64,000 nt of DNA from DASXZH01 sp036502005. GTDB taxonomy: Bacteria > Armatimonadota > Fimbriimonadia > Fimbriimonadales > Fimbriimonadaceae. Each line of letters begins with the position of its first letter. The stretch's first letter is position 1. Positions 8,187 to 16,337 of the stretch are shown piece by piece. The notes beneath the pieces are model-generated. The model was not told the origin of the DNA, made no database searches, and saw only the letters and a program-made list of their open reading frames with translations. The DNA lies in assembly GCA_036502005.1 (NCBI GenBank), contig DASXZH010000038.1, positions 1 through 64,000 of the forward strand, in the 5' to 3' direction. The position numbers and the translations under genes are program-made.

Positions 8187-9788
8187 TTATCTTGCCCAGT
8201 GGTTGATGAGCCACCAGGCGGCTTGGTCGTGCGGCATGAAGTTTAGGCTGGTCAGGTGCTCAAAACTGGGCATGTAACCAAGGCTGCCGTCTGCATATCT
8301 GCGAATCCGTACGATCACGCGTTCTACTTGCTCCTTGGCGACCTTGCAACGCTCGATATCGGCGAGGGAGCCCCCAATTCTGTTGTGCGTTCTTGTTGCC
8401 ACTCTGGATAGGTCATCGAAGATCTGCCTGGTTAAAGCCAATTTCGCGATCGTCTTTTCAGAGTTGCCATCCGAATACTCCTGTCTAGCGTTTTCCACAA
8501 TTCGCACGAATTCGATCACGGAACGAACGAACAAACTAATGCCCTTAGCTGCCTCGTTCGGCGCCACTTTGAGTGCTTCGTTCACAAGCAGTAGAGCTTT
8601 ATCGCCTCGCGGTCCCGTTAGCTCTTCGTGATGGTTTAGCCAGACCAGAAACGGATTTGCCTGCAACAGGAAGCGCACTTTAAGGGAACTTCGCATGCCG
8701 TTGAAGGCGAACGCCTTGCCGCATTCGTTGAGGTCAACCCCCATGATGCGGGCCCAGACCTCGTATCGCTCGTTCTCTTCGCTATAAGCTTTTAGGAAGA
8801 GCGATTGCTCGATATCGTAATCGGCTTCTTCTTTGAGATTGGTGCTTTCGGTGTCCCTAAAGGGCCTTGTGGGAATGGGCGTTTTGCCTGAAAATATCTT
8901 GCCTGTGGCCGATATTGCCGGGAAGAGCGAATCGTAGGCGCTAAACAGCCCGCATTCCCAGGTTGTTAGGCACAAGCCGAAGGCGTTTATCTCGCGGGCT
9001 TCTTTCGTCAGTTGTCTGACATTTGCCTCCGAGGGCAACAGATGGCACCAGGCGGCATCGTAGACGTGGAGAGTTGGGCTTAGAACGACGTCGTATCCTT
9101 TCTCCATCCATTTTTCGCTCGATTCCAAGCAGCTATCGAAGTATTGCCAATCGAACATGAGGGTGTTTTTCGGCATGTACTCCAACGCTTGTGGATGCTC
9201 CAGAAACATATCGCCCCACACGGCCGGGCGTCGGCCGAGGTCGTTCACATACTTTGCCATGGGGCCAAAGTGCTCTCCGAAGAGTTTCCCTTTGCCGTCA
9301 ACTCCCTCTTGTTTTTCCCATTCTTCGACTTTGGCTTTGCATTTGGGGCAACGGCCAAGCTGCATGGTCTCGTCGCCGCCGATGTGGATGATTTCGCTGC
9401 TGAAAGCTTCGACGGTGTCATTTATTAGGTTCTTGGCCAGGGCGACGAAGTCGGAGTTGCTCGGGCACGCCTGCATGCCCACAAACGGCTCCTCTGCAAA
9501 CTGGTGCCCCTGTTCTGAGTAGAGGAAGCCTTCGAAGTGGCCGAGCAAGTTGATGAATGGGATTATCTGGAGTTCAGGGAATTCTTTTTGGAGTTTTTTG
9601 ATCGTTTCCGGTTCTAATGCTCCCGTTCCCGCGATCCAGGGTGCGCTTTTGTATTTGAATCGGTGCTCTAGATAGAGGCCGAGGCCGTTGTAGCCGCTAT
9701 CCAGGCTGAGTCGGCAAAAGGTTTGGAGGTGATCGTAGGTGGGGGCCTGCTCCCGGGCAAGGTCGTACATCCACATGTTGAGGAGCAT
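8187..9788 (-). CDS. GH20-like beta-N-acetylhexosaminidase domain protein
   Basis: 533 residues without a signal peptide. The first 340 residues resemble the GH20 TIM barrel: SGYNGLGLYLEHRF, IIPFINLLGHFEG near residue 75, and the signature HIGGDE at 135-140, whose D139-E140 pair is the catalytic motif of the family (substrate-assisted hydrolysis of terminal GlcNAc/GalNAc). A CPKC pair (147-150) follows the motif. The N-terminal chitobiase-like domain of many GH20 enzymes is absent, and the C-terminal 190 residues are helical and unassigned. Cytoplasmic location suggests recycling of amino sugars, but the substrate is not shown by the sequence. Confidence 0.85.
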   Translation of the reverse strand: MLLNMWMYDLAREQAPTYDHLQTFCRLSLDSGYNGLGLYLEHRFKYKSAPWIAGTGALEPETIKKLQKEFPELQIIPFINLLGHFEGFLYSEQGHQFAEEPFVGMQACPSNSDFVALAKNLINDTVEAFSSEIIHIGGDETMQLGRCPKCKAKVEEWEKQEGVDGKGKLFGEHFGPMAKYVNDLGRRPAVWGDMFLEHPQALEYMPKNTLMFDWQYFDSCLESSEKWMEKGYDVVLSPTLHVYDAAWCHLLPSEANVRQLTKEAREINAFGLCLTTWECGLFSAYDSLFPAISATGKIFSGKTPIPTRPFRDTESTNLKEEADYDIEQSLFLKAYSEENERYEVWARIMGVDLNECGKAFAFNGMRSSLKVRFLLQANPFLVWLNHHEELTGPRGDKALLLVNEALKVAPNEAAKGISLFVRSVIEFVRIVENARQEYSDGNSEKTIAKLALTRQIFDDLSRVATRTHNRIGGSLADIERCKVAKEQVERVIVRIRRYADGSLGYMPSFEHLTSLNFMPHDQAAWWLINHWAR

Positions 9789-9794
9789 CGGTGG

Positions 9795-9800
9795 AGTTTA
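9795..9800 (-). promoter_or_regulatory. -10 box of the leaderless GH20 gene
   Basis: TAAACT on the minus strand, six bases before the ATG at 9788. Confidence 0.6.
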
Positions 9801-9847
9801 CTTCGGACACTTCCTTTTAGGGGGTGGCATAACTTCAACCAAGCCCT

Positions 9848-10068
9848 ATTTGCCCTCTTCCGGTTCGTACCTCACCGACTTCTCCTCAAGGAGAAATGAA
9901 TAATTTGAGGCTCGCCTAGGCAGTTGCCCCTGGCACGGATTATCGTCCAGCCTTTCAAATTCGAGTTTTGCATGAAACGGAACTTCTAAAATGAAGCGCG
10001 AAAAACACTCATCTCTCCTTGAGGAGAGGTCGGTAAGCGAGTCCGCGAGCGAACCGGGAGAGGGCAAA
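9848..10068. repeat. Palindromic repeat A, next to the DUF559 pseudogene
   Basis: The left arm (9848-9898) contains TTGCCCTCTTCCGG and a TTCTCC-TCAA-GGAGAA hairpin. The right arm (10010-10068) carries the inverted versions CTCTCCTTGAGGAGAG and GGGAGAGGGCAAA. The left arm is identical over 51 bases to the left arm of the copy at 12010. About 110 unrelated bases lie between the arms. No believable gene exists in 9801-10078. Confidence 0.9.
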
Positions 10069-10078
10069 GGGGAACGGC

Positions 10079-10449
10079 TTATTTGGTTTCCGGGTCGTGA
10101 GCAAGCTCGTGGGTGACTCCGCAACTACACGCTATAACCTTGACGACAGAGTCTCGGTGATGGATTACATCGTAATTTCGAACGTGCAACACACGAATGC
10201 CAGCAGCCCTTATGTATTCGTCGCGGGCTTGTTCATAGTCCCTGCGTAAGGATGCGTTGCTCCATCTAACTCCACCGCCAAACGGTGTTCATGGCAGTAG
10301 AAGTCGAGTATGTATGGGCCGAGCGGGACCTGTCGACGAAAACTTAGCCCAAAGCAACGCTTTGCGCGCAAGCAGCTCCAGATTCGCCGCTCGGCGAGGG
10401 TCGCATTTTGGCGCAGAGATTTCGCAAGACTCAACTTGTAGTCTGCCAT
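10079..10449 (-). pseudogene. DUF559 endonuclease-like gene, frameshifted
   Basis: The first 67 residues (MADYKL to LDGATHP) differ from the intact copy at 11613-11984 at only eight positions. A single missing base near 10249 then throws the frame. Restoring one base recovers YEQARDEYIRAAGIRVLHVR and a full C-terminus ending at 10079. DUF559 belongs to the Vsr/PD-(D/E)XK-like endonuclease group; the ILDFYC and AVELDG segments hold its presumed active-site acids. A TATAGT box six bases before the ATG is shared with the other copy (TATAAC), so the promoter was duplicated with the gene. The stop codon is followed after ten bases by palindromic repeat A. Confidence 0.88.
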
Positions 10450-10455
10450 TAATAG

Positions 10456-10461
10456 ACTATA
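10456..10461 (-). promoter_or_regulatory. -10 box of the DUF559 pseudogene
   Basis: TATAGT on the minus strand, six bases before the ATG at 10449. Confidence 0.5.
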
Positions 10462-10493
10462 ACGTCGAAGCGCGCAATGCTTTTGCATTTCAA

Positions 10494-11606
10494 CTACACT
10501 AACAAAAGCGTGACTTCAGAACAGAAATGCCTTCCCTCATCCGTCAACTTGATCCGAGAGCCCTCGCTCGTTATCCAGCCCTGGCCTTCGGCCTTTTCCA
10601 GTTTTCCAGGATCCAGGGCCAGTCCAGAAACGTCCAATCCTTCGTTCAGACGAAGCCCCAGCATAAGCCTCTCCATCCGTTGGTTTTCCTGGCTTAAATT
10701 CTCCTCTTCAAACCATAACTTTTCGCCGGACTCCACTGCAGCGCAATAGCGCTCCGGATGTTTCAGATTGGTGTAGCGGCGCGAGTCCATGAACCCTACC
10801 GCGCCAGGGCCATAGCCCGCGTAGTGCTCGTTATGCCAATAGCATAGGTTGTGCAAGCACTCTAGCCCTGGTTTCGCAAAGTTGCTGATCTCATACTGCT
10901 CGAAACTGGCTTCGGCTGTTTTAGTGATGGCGGCGTTGTACATGCGGACCTGGTCCTCTTCTTCCGGCATCGTCAGCTGCCCTTTTAGGTGCTGCTTATA
11001 AAAGGGCGTATTGGGCTCAAGGGTGAGGCCGTAGAGGCTGAGGTGGTCCGTACCCAGGTCGATTGCCCTTTGTAAATTGTGCTCCCAGGCTTTCTGGCTC
11101 TGGCCTGGAAGGGCAAACATTAGGTCAACGTTCATGTTCTCGAAACCCGCGTCCCTTGCGGCTTTCACGGCCTTTTCGATATGCCCCGCCTGATGTATGC
11201 GGCCAAGAGTTAGCAGATCGGAATCGAAAAAGCTTTGGGCGCCAAGGCTGATGCGGTTGAAACCGGCTTCCCTCATGGCGCTGAAGCGTTCGGCGTCAAC
11301 GGTGCCGGGATTGGCCTCACTTGTAATCTCGCATTTGTGTACGGGCGGGTGCGCTGCTATCACGGCCTTAAGCAATGCCACCAACTGCTCCGAGGGCAAA
11401 TAAGTGGGAGTGCCACCGCCAAAAAAGATCGTTTTTGCAGGAGCGCCACGCCACGGCGATCTCTCTATTTCCTGGATCATGGCTGAGGTAGTCCGCGCCA
11501 TGATATCGCCGCTCATGGCATAGCTATTGAAGTCGCAATACCCGCACTTGGTAGGGCAAAAGGGCGTGTGAACGTAAACGGCTACTGGGTTCTTGAGCCT
11601 TTCCAA
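10494..11606 (-). CDS. hemW: Radical SAM heme chaperone HemW
   Basis: 370 residues, formerly annotated as coproporphyrinogen III oxidase-like. The radical-SAM cluster motif is C17-x3-C21-x2-C24 (FCPTKCGYCDF), followed by the SAM-binding FFGGGTPTYL strand and the ISLGAQSF and NVDLMFALPGQ segments of HemW. The C-terminal HemN-like domain contains YWHNEHYAGYGPGAVGF. Missing features of true HemN (an N-terminal CxxxCxxCxC extension) favour the heme-chaperone assignment. The gene is tightly bracketed: six bases from the DUF559 gene upstream and 44 bases from the DUF559 pseudogene downstream, all on the minus strand. Confidence 0.92.
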   Translation of the reverse strand: MERLKNPVAVYVHTPFCPTKCGYCDFNSYAMSGDIMARTTSAMIQEIERSPWRGAPAKTIFFGGGTPTYLPSEQLVALLKAVIAAHPPVHKCEITSEANPGTVDAERFSAMREAGFNRISLGAQSFFDSDLLTLGRIHQAGHIEKAVKAARDAGFENMNVDLMFALPGQSQKAWEHNLQRAIDLGTDHLSLYGLTLEPNTPFYKQHLKGQLTMPEEEDQVRMYNAAITKTAEASFEQYEISNFAKPGLECLHNLCYWHNEHYAGYGPGAVGFMDSRRYTNLKHPERYCAAVESGEKLWFEEENLSQENQRMERLMLGLRLNEGLDVSGLALDPGKLEKAEGQGWITSEGSRIKLTDEGRHFCSEVTLLLV

Positions 11607-11612
11607 TAGCTC

Positions 11613-11984
11613 TTACTCCGACTCCAAGCTTTGGCCGGGCTCATGGGTGATTCCGCAATGAAAGGCAATAACTTTGACGACCGAAGCTCTGTTGTGGATA
11701 GCGTCGAAGTTGCGAACGTGTAGGACGCGAATCCCGGCAGCTCTTATGTATTCGTCGCGGGCCCCTTCATAGTTTTCACGAAAAGGATGGGTTGCTCCAT
11801 CTAACTCCACCGCCAAAAGGTGTTCATGGCAGTAAAAGTCGAGGATGTATGGGCCTGACGGCACTTGCCGCCTAAAAGCTAGCCCAAAGCATCGTTTCGC
11901 ACGCAAGCCACTCCAGATTCGACTTTCTGCGAGAGTCGGCTTTTGGCGTAATGATTTCGCAAGACCTAGTTTGTAGTCTGCCAT
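11613..11984 (-). CDS. DUF559 endonuclease-like protein (intact copy)
   Basis: 123 residues from MADYKL. The family core is visible: SLRQKPTLAESRIWSGLRAK, FRRQVPSGPYILDFYC, LAVELDGATHP and AAGIRVLHVRNFDAIHN. This matches DUF559, a small Vsr-like/PD-(D/E)XK nuclease group with no established function. The start at 11984 is preferred over the in-frame ATG at 12011 because both copies share a -10-like box six bases before this ATG, and because the upstream codons run into palindromic repeat B. Six bases separate it from hemW downstream, so hemW may be co-transcribed with it. Confidence 0.88.
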   Translation of the reverse strand: MADYKLGLAKSLRQKPTLAESRIWSGLRAKRCFGLAFRRQVPSGPYILDFYCHEHLLAVELDGATHPFRENYEGARDEYIRAAGIRVLHVRNFDAIHNRASVVKVIAFHCGITHEPGQSLESE

Positions 11985-11990
11985 ACGAGA

Positions 11991-11996
11991 GTTATA
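11991..11996 (-). promoter_or_regulatory. -10 box of the intact DUF559 gene
   Basis: TATAAC on the minus strand, six bases before the ATG at 11984; the other copy has TATAGT at the same place. Confidence 0.5.
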
Positions 11997-12009
11997 CCGT
12001 CGAGGCGCC

Positions 12010-12198
12010 ATTTGCCCTCTTCCGGTTCGTACCTCACCGACTTCTCCTCAAGGAGAAATGGGTATTTAGGGGCCCACCCACGGTCTGAGCGACATATCAA
12101 AGTTCCTCTGAGCAAACATCGGGCTTGAATATTGAGCCGCGAAATCAGTCATCTCTCCTTGAGGAGAGGTCGCTGAGGAACGAAGCGGGAGAGGGCAA
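12010..12198. repeat. Palindromic repeat B, upstream of the intact DUF559 gene
   Basis: The left arm (12010-12060) is identical over 51 bases to that of repeat A. The right arm (12150-12198) has CTCTCCTTGAGGAGAG and GGGAGAGGGCAA but is about ten bases shorter than in copy A. The central 90 bases are unrelated to copy A. The left arm ends 14 bases from the -10 box of the DUF559 gene. No gene is seen in 12199-12301. Confidence 0.9.
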
Positions 12199-12301
12199 TA
12201 AAACGAGATTCCTGCGGTACGCAATTCTATGATCCTAGACCGTGTACCTGTTAGCTTACTCCGAAGGGTTTCAGTTGGCCAACAACGGTTATCGCAAACA
12301 G

Positions 12302-13168
12302 TTACTTAACCGGAGTCGAAGGCAAATCGTCCAATCCCAGATAATACATGCCCGGTTCGTCTACGTGGAAAAGGATGCCATCGTCGTTGACATAGACCCT
12401 CTCATGCTTTCCGCCGCCATCGATATCAATGTAGCGGCCGTGATCGGTTGGCTTGCCAAAAGACTTGCCGTCCCAGTGGCCGATCGATTTGGCCGTGTAG
12501 TTCACTTCCGCTCCTGTTAGTGGATCGAGTTGGGTGTACTCCTTCTTTCGCAGAAGCTCCTTTTTCCCGTCCAGCATCGGCTTAAACAGGGCATCGAACT
12601 TGTCCGATCCGTTAGCAAAGTTGATTGTGCTCTTCCGCTCTCCCTTGATTGGATCGTTCAGAAACAACTCGTAAGAGTCCTTTCCAAATGTAGCCGACAT
12701 AACCCAGTTCCCGGCCGTAACGGTGATCACGGAGTTCACTTGTAACAGCTTCCCTGTTAGCGAGACCCAATAGGACACGCGCTGCTTATTATCCAGATTG
12801 AAGGATTTTTTCTTTGTGATGGGCAACACCTGCTTGTAGTCGCCATCGGTCTGAATCAGATAAGCAGTTTGCCCGTCGTGAGGGTAAGTCGCTACCGAAT
12901 CCGACATGTATCCAACCCTTTCGCTCTCATAATAGGGCGCGTTGGGAGTAAGGTTGGTATCGTTTCCAACCGGTCTGAAATGCTGAAGGTATTGGGCGTA
13001 ATAGCCAAAAAATTGGGCTGGCTGAACCTTCGGCCCAATCACTATTTCTTGCTGGCCGCCCATCTGCGGGAGCCGATACATTTGGATCGGCAGGTTAGGG
13101 TGCTTTAGGAAATCAGGATCAACTGATTGGACTTGAAAGACCACGGCAAGAACGATTGGAGCCAGCAT
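12302..13168 (-). CDS. Secreted protein of unknown function
   Basis: 288 residues. A short hydrophobic N-terminus (MLAPIVLAVVFQVQS) looks like a signal peptide. The body is beta-rich and hydrophilic, with GGQQEIVIGPKVQPAQFFGY near residue 40 and a C-terminal calcium- or repeat-like DIDGGGKHERVYVNDDG segment that could be an EF-hand-like loop. I recognise no family. The start codon overlaps the stop of the upstream 5'-nucleotidase gene (TAATG), so the two are translationally coupled and probably act together outside the cytoplasmic membrane. A role beside nucleotide or phosphate scavenging is inference only. Confidence 0.75.
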   Translation of the reverse strand: MLAPIVLAVVFQVQSVDPDFLKHPNLPIQMYRLPQMGGQQEIVIGPKVQPAQFFGYYAQYLQHFRPVGNDTNLTPNAPYYESERVGYMSDSVATYPHDGQTAYLIQTDGDYKQVLPITKKKSFNLDNKQRVSYWVSLTGKLLQVNSVITVTAGNWVMSATFGKDSYELFLNDPIKGERKSTINFANGSDKFDALFKPMLDGKKELLRKKEYTQLDPLTGAEVNYTAKSIGHWDGKSFGKPTDHGRYIDIDGGGKHERVYVNDDGILFHVDEPGMYYLGLDDLPSTPVK

Positions 13169-14724
13169 TATCCCGCTTTCTTCATTTCTTCTCGTGGCCC
13201 GTCATCCGGGGCACTCGTATGGTTTTTCAGATAGTCGACGAAGGCATCGATGTCGATCATGCCCGTATCCAGCCTTTTTCCAGTCGAGCTGGCAAGCATT
13301 GTAAACCCGTCGCCACCATTTGCGCAAAAGTTATTTAGCATCACTTTGTAAGTGGTCGCGCCATCGAGTGGCGTGCCGTTTAGGTCGGCCCCGGTTAAAC
13401 GAGAACCCTCTGGTTTAGACGTATCAAACGTGAAATGGAAACCCTTGGAGACTTGAACGCAACGACCTTTACCGCCAGCGGTGGCGTCGATGCTGTACTC
13501 CAGCACTTGCTTTAGCTGGTCGCCGGTGAGGTCCATCTCAACGAGCGTATTGCCAAATGGCTGCACCTGGATCGCCGTTTCAAAAGTGACCGGACCCTTT
13601 TCTAAGCTGGCCCGCACGCCGCCGCCGTTCATGATGGCGATTTGAGCGCCGACTTTCTGGCCCGCATCCAACATTGCATCGGCGATGTAATCGCCCATTT
13701 TCGATTCCTGGACTGGGCTCTTATCGGAAGGCAAATCGGTCTCCAAGGTCGTGATAACCCGATGCTTCATCTCGACCATCGGCTTGACAAAGGCCGCGAC
13801 CGCACTTGCCGCAAGTGGGTCGTCAGGAACGCTGTTGTCCACGATAATGGGCTGATCGTTGGACCACTTTTTAACGTGGCCTTCATGATCGAAAGTGACC
13901 ACGATTCGGCCAAAGACTTTGCCCCACTCCCAAGCGGAAAGGAGCAAAACTGTGTTGCCGTTCGGATCTTTCTCGATAGTTGGATAAGGGCCTTCGCTTT
14001 TGGGTAGGTTCGGATCTTTGAAATCGCCAAGCAGAGTGTGGCTGTGGCCACCAACGATCACATCGATGCCTTTTACATTTTCGGCAACCTTTTTCTCAAC
14101 TCCGTAACCAAGATGGCTTAGCAAAATGATTTTGTTGACGCCTTCTTTATGCAAGTCATCGACCGCTTGCTGAATGCTAGCATCGAGATCCATGAGCTTA
14201 ATGTTAGGACCGGGCGAGCTAATCGAAGTGACGTCGGGAGTGGTCGCCCCTACCAAGCCAATCTTTTGCCCGGCAACGGTGATTGCGGTGTACGGCTTGA
14301 TCTTTCCGGCTAGCACTGGTTCGGCCGAGAAATCCAGGTTCGCGCTGAGGAGAGGAAATCGAGCGTTATCCACAAAATCTGAAAGCGCTTTCGGGCCAAG
14401 GTCGAACTCGTGATTGCCAACCGCCATGCCTTCATAACCCATCAGGTTCATAAAAAAGAGGTCGGCAAGGCCCGTGTACTCGCGAAAATAAAGGGTGCCC
14501 TGGAAGGTATCGCCGCCGGAAAGGAGAACCGGATTCTTATCGCTTGCCATGTATTTGCGGACCAGCGTGGTTTGGCGCGCGTAGCCCCCGTAGGTGTTGT
14601 TCTTGATCTTCACCGGTTCAACATGAGCGTGAAGGTCATTGGTGTGAAGAATCGTGAGCGTAAAGTCTTGGCCGAGGGCGAGGGCAGACAGAATCGCGAG
14701 GAGAGCGACGGCGTAACGTTTCAT
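13168..14724 (-). CDS. 5'-nucleotidase / UDP-sugar hydrolase (UshA-type)
   Basis: 518 residues. A signal peptide (MKRYAVALLAILSALALGQ) precedes a calcineurin-like metallophosphatase domain with LHTNDLHAH, LLSGGDTFQGT, GNHEFDLG, LLSHLGYG and GGHSHTLLG metal-binding motifs. A C-terminal 5'-nucleotidase domain (about residues 330-500) includes IMNGGGVRASLEKGPVTF and the substrate-stacking NNFCANGGDGF. The family hydrolyses extracellular nucleotides and nucleotide sugars to recover nucleosides and phosphate. It is the first gene of a two-gene operon and has a likely leaderless start. Confidence 0.93.
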   Translation of the reverse strand: MKRYAVALLAILSALALGQDFTLTILHTNDLHAHVEPVKIKNNTYGGYARQTTLVRKYMASDKNPVLLSGGDTFQGTLYFREYTGLADLFFMNLMGYEGMAVGNHEFDLGPKALSDFVDNARFPLLSANLDFSAEPVLAGKIKPYTAITVAGQKIGLVGATTPDVTSISSPGPNIKLMDLDASIQQAVDDLHKEGVNKIILLSHLGYGVEKKVAENVKGIDVIVGGHSHTLLGDFKDPNLPKSEGPYPTIEKDPNGNTVLLLSAWEWGKVFGRIVVTFDHEGHVKKWSNDQPIIVDNSVPDDPLAASAVAAFVKPMVEMKHRVITTLETDLPSDKSPVQESKMGDYIADAMLDAGQKVGAQIAIMNGGGVRASLEKGPVTFETAIQVQPFGNTLVEMDLTGDQLKQVLEYSIDATAGGKGRCVQVSKGFHFTFDTSKPEGSRLTGADLNGTPLDGATTYKVMLNNFCANGGDGFTMLASSTGKRLDTGMIDIDAFVDYLKNHTSAPDDGPREEMKKAG

Positions 14725-14733
14725 GGATGACCC

Positions 14734-14739
14734 AATTTA
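14734..14739 (-). promoter_or_regulatory. -10 box of the 5'-nucleotidase operon
   Basis: TAAATT on the minus strand, nine bases before the ATG at 14724. Confidence 0.45.
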
Positions 14740-14760
14740 CCGGGTTCTGCCCGATTGCTG

Positions 14761-14766
14761 TAAACT
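14761..14766 (+). promoter_or_regulatory. -10 box of the leaderless GH25 gene
   Basis: TAAACT, six bases before the ATG at 14773. Confidence 0.55.
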
Positions 14767-14772
14767 GCCGCG

Positions 14773-15816
14773 ATGCTGCTTTTTCTTGCCTTAGCACAAA
14801 CCGCAAGCACTCCCCACGGAGTTGACGTTTCGAACTATAGCGGACTTGTCACCTATAGCCAGTGGGTGGCCGCGAAGAATCCCAACGTGTGGAAGTGGAA
14901 AGATGGATCCAGCGGGATCCTGTACGCGATAACTAGCGGGTATCAGGGCAACGGCGAACTTAATCTCTTTGCCGGAGAACAAATGGCGGGCGCCCGCGCG
15001 GCGGGAATCTTGACCGCCGGATATTGCCTTATTTCAAATGAGCGACCTGGCGACGCCCAGGTAAAGGACGCCTTAGCCATTTTTGGCGAGGAAAAGAAGC
15101 ACCTTTCTTATTTCTTTATCGATGTGGAGGACCCTCTCATCGACAAGCCCGATCGCAAGATAAGGCCGGAGTTCATTGAATCAGCCATCAAAGAGGTCGA
15201 GCGCGAGGGAGTGAGACCAGCGATTTACACCAGCCGTCGAATCTGGAAGCTCACGCCTTGGATGGATAAGAACCCGTATAGCAAAGTTCCCTTGTGGGAT
15301 GCCGATTACGACGACAACGACAATCTGCTCGCTTCTCGCACCCACTCTTTTGTGCCCTACGCAGGTTGGGAAACCCGGTTTGCCAAGCAGTACAACGATG
15401 AATCCCATGGAGACGGCCTGAAATTTGTGAATACAACGAAGATCATCGGCGCCGATGTGAACGTATTTGCGACCGAAAAATCCGTGCGCAACCCTCAACC
15501 AGAGATCGTTCCTTGCATGTACGTTGTAGACACGTACACTTATGCTAAGGATCAGGCCCGTCGCGGCCCCAACGTGATCGGCGGCAACAGTGTTCACATC
15601 CAGATGGACCTAGCCGGCGTGGGGCAACCGGCATCGGGCGATATTCGCCTTCGCACCGATAGCCCAAAGTTGGTTCATTTGCCTAAATCGATTCCCGCAA
15701 CTCAGGTCGATATCGAGATCCCTACAACCGCTGTTACAGTCCCGCAAGTGGTTATGATCTATGCGAGCTACAAAGGACATACAGGATGCACCGCATTTAG
15801 ACTTGTGCCGCAGTAA
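14773..15816 (+). CDS. GH25-like lysozyme domain protein, secreted
   Basis: 347 residues. A very short hydrophobic start (MLLFLALAQTAS) is followed by GVDVSNYSG, the first acidic strand of GH25 muramidases, then SYFFIDVEDP with the D-x-E catalytic pair near residue 118, and RPAIYTSRRIW near 155. GH25 enzymes cleave the beta-1,4 bond between MurNAc and GlcNAc. A C-terminal region (about 240-345) with VNVFATEKSV and a run of beta strands looks like an Ig-like module. The gene stands alone, divergent from the 5'-nucleotidase operon and just upstream of an Lrp regulator. Confidence 0.82.
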   Translation: MLLFLALAQTASTPHGVDVSNYSGLVTYSQWVAAKNPNVWKWKDGSSGILYAITSGYQGNGELNLFAGEQMAGARAAGILTAGYCLISNERPGDAQVKDALAIFGEEKKHLSYFFIDVEDPLIDKPDRKIRPEFIESAIKEVEREGVRPAIYTSRRIWKLTPWMDKNPYSKVPLWDADYDDNDNLLASRTHSFVPYAGWETRFAKQYNDESHGDGLKFVNTTKIIGADVNVFATEKSVRNPQPEIVPCMYVVDTYTYAKDQARRGPNVIGGNSVHIQMDLAGVGQPASGDIRLRTDSPKLVHLPKSIPATQVDIEIPTTAVTVPQVVMIYASYKGHTGCTAFRLVPQ

Positions 15817-15817
15817 C

Positions 15818-15857
15818 ATATTGCAATATAGGCTTTATGCCGAATATAATATTGCAG
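15818..15857 (+). promoter_or_regulatory. Lrp-type operator and promoter of the Lrp/MarC operon
   Basis: ATATTGCAATAT (15818-15829) is a perfect palindrome. Its half ATATTGCA recurs at 15849-15856, a spacing of 31 bases or about three helical turns, as expected for an octameric Lrp-family repressor. TATAAT at 15845-15850 ends seven bases before the ATG at 15858, so the second half-site overlaps the transcription start. Confidence 0.55.
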
Positions 15858-16337
15858 ATGACGCTTGACACAGTTGATTATTCCATATTAGAAACACTTC
15901 AGCAAGAAGGGCGGATCACAAACGCGGAGTTGGCCCTGCGTGTGGGTCTCACTCCCGCGCCCACCCTTGCCCGCGTGAACAAGCTGGAGCAAGGCGGATA
16001 TATCAAGGGCTATGTTGCGCTTTTGAATCGGGACATGCTGGGCTTACCGGTAACGGCCTTTGTGGCTGTGATTTTAAAAAGCCACGGTGTGGAGGCATCT
16101 AGGAATTTTCTCAAGGCTGTCGAAAATTTGCCAGAAGTTTTGGAGTGCCACCACATTGCGGGCGATGAGGATTATCTGCTGAAAGTGGCCGTCGCCAGCC
16201 CAGCCGATTACGAGCATTTTGTATTGAACAAGCTTTCGGCGGTGGCCGACGTGCAGCGAGTGAAAACCACGATCGTGCTTTCCACGCCGATCTGCAAAAC
16301 CTCCGTGCCGATTCACCAGAAGGGGTATTTGCAGTGA
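15858..16337 (+). CDS. Lrp/AsnC family transcriptional regulator
   Basis: 159 residues from MTLDTVDYSILETLQQEGR. The N-terminal helix-turn-helix (ITNAELALRVGLTPAPTLAR) and C-terminal RAM ligand-binding domain (VLECHHIAGDEDYLLKVAV) are complete. The family senses amino acids or related metabolites and binds DNA as dimers and octamers. The start at 15858 is chosen over an ATG at 15837 because TATAAT lies seven bases before it and the upstream ATG would be inside the promoter. The next gene, marC-like, overlaps by four bases, so the regulator probably controls that exporter-like protein along with itself. Confidence 0.92.
   Translation: MTLDTVDYSILETLQQEGRITNAELALRVGLTPAPTLARVNKLEQGGYIKGYVALLNRDMLGLPVTAFVAVILKSHGVEASRNFLKAVENLPEVLECHHIAGDEDYLLKVAVASPADYEHFVLNKLSAVADVQRVKTTIVLSTPICKTSVPIHQKGYLQ

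Noticed and set aside
9846..10124. Open frame on the minus strand of 92 codons
   Set aside because: It is a translation of palindromic repeat A and part of the DUF559 pseudogene tail in the wrong frame.
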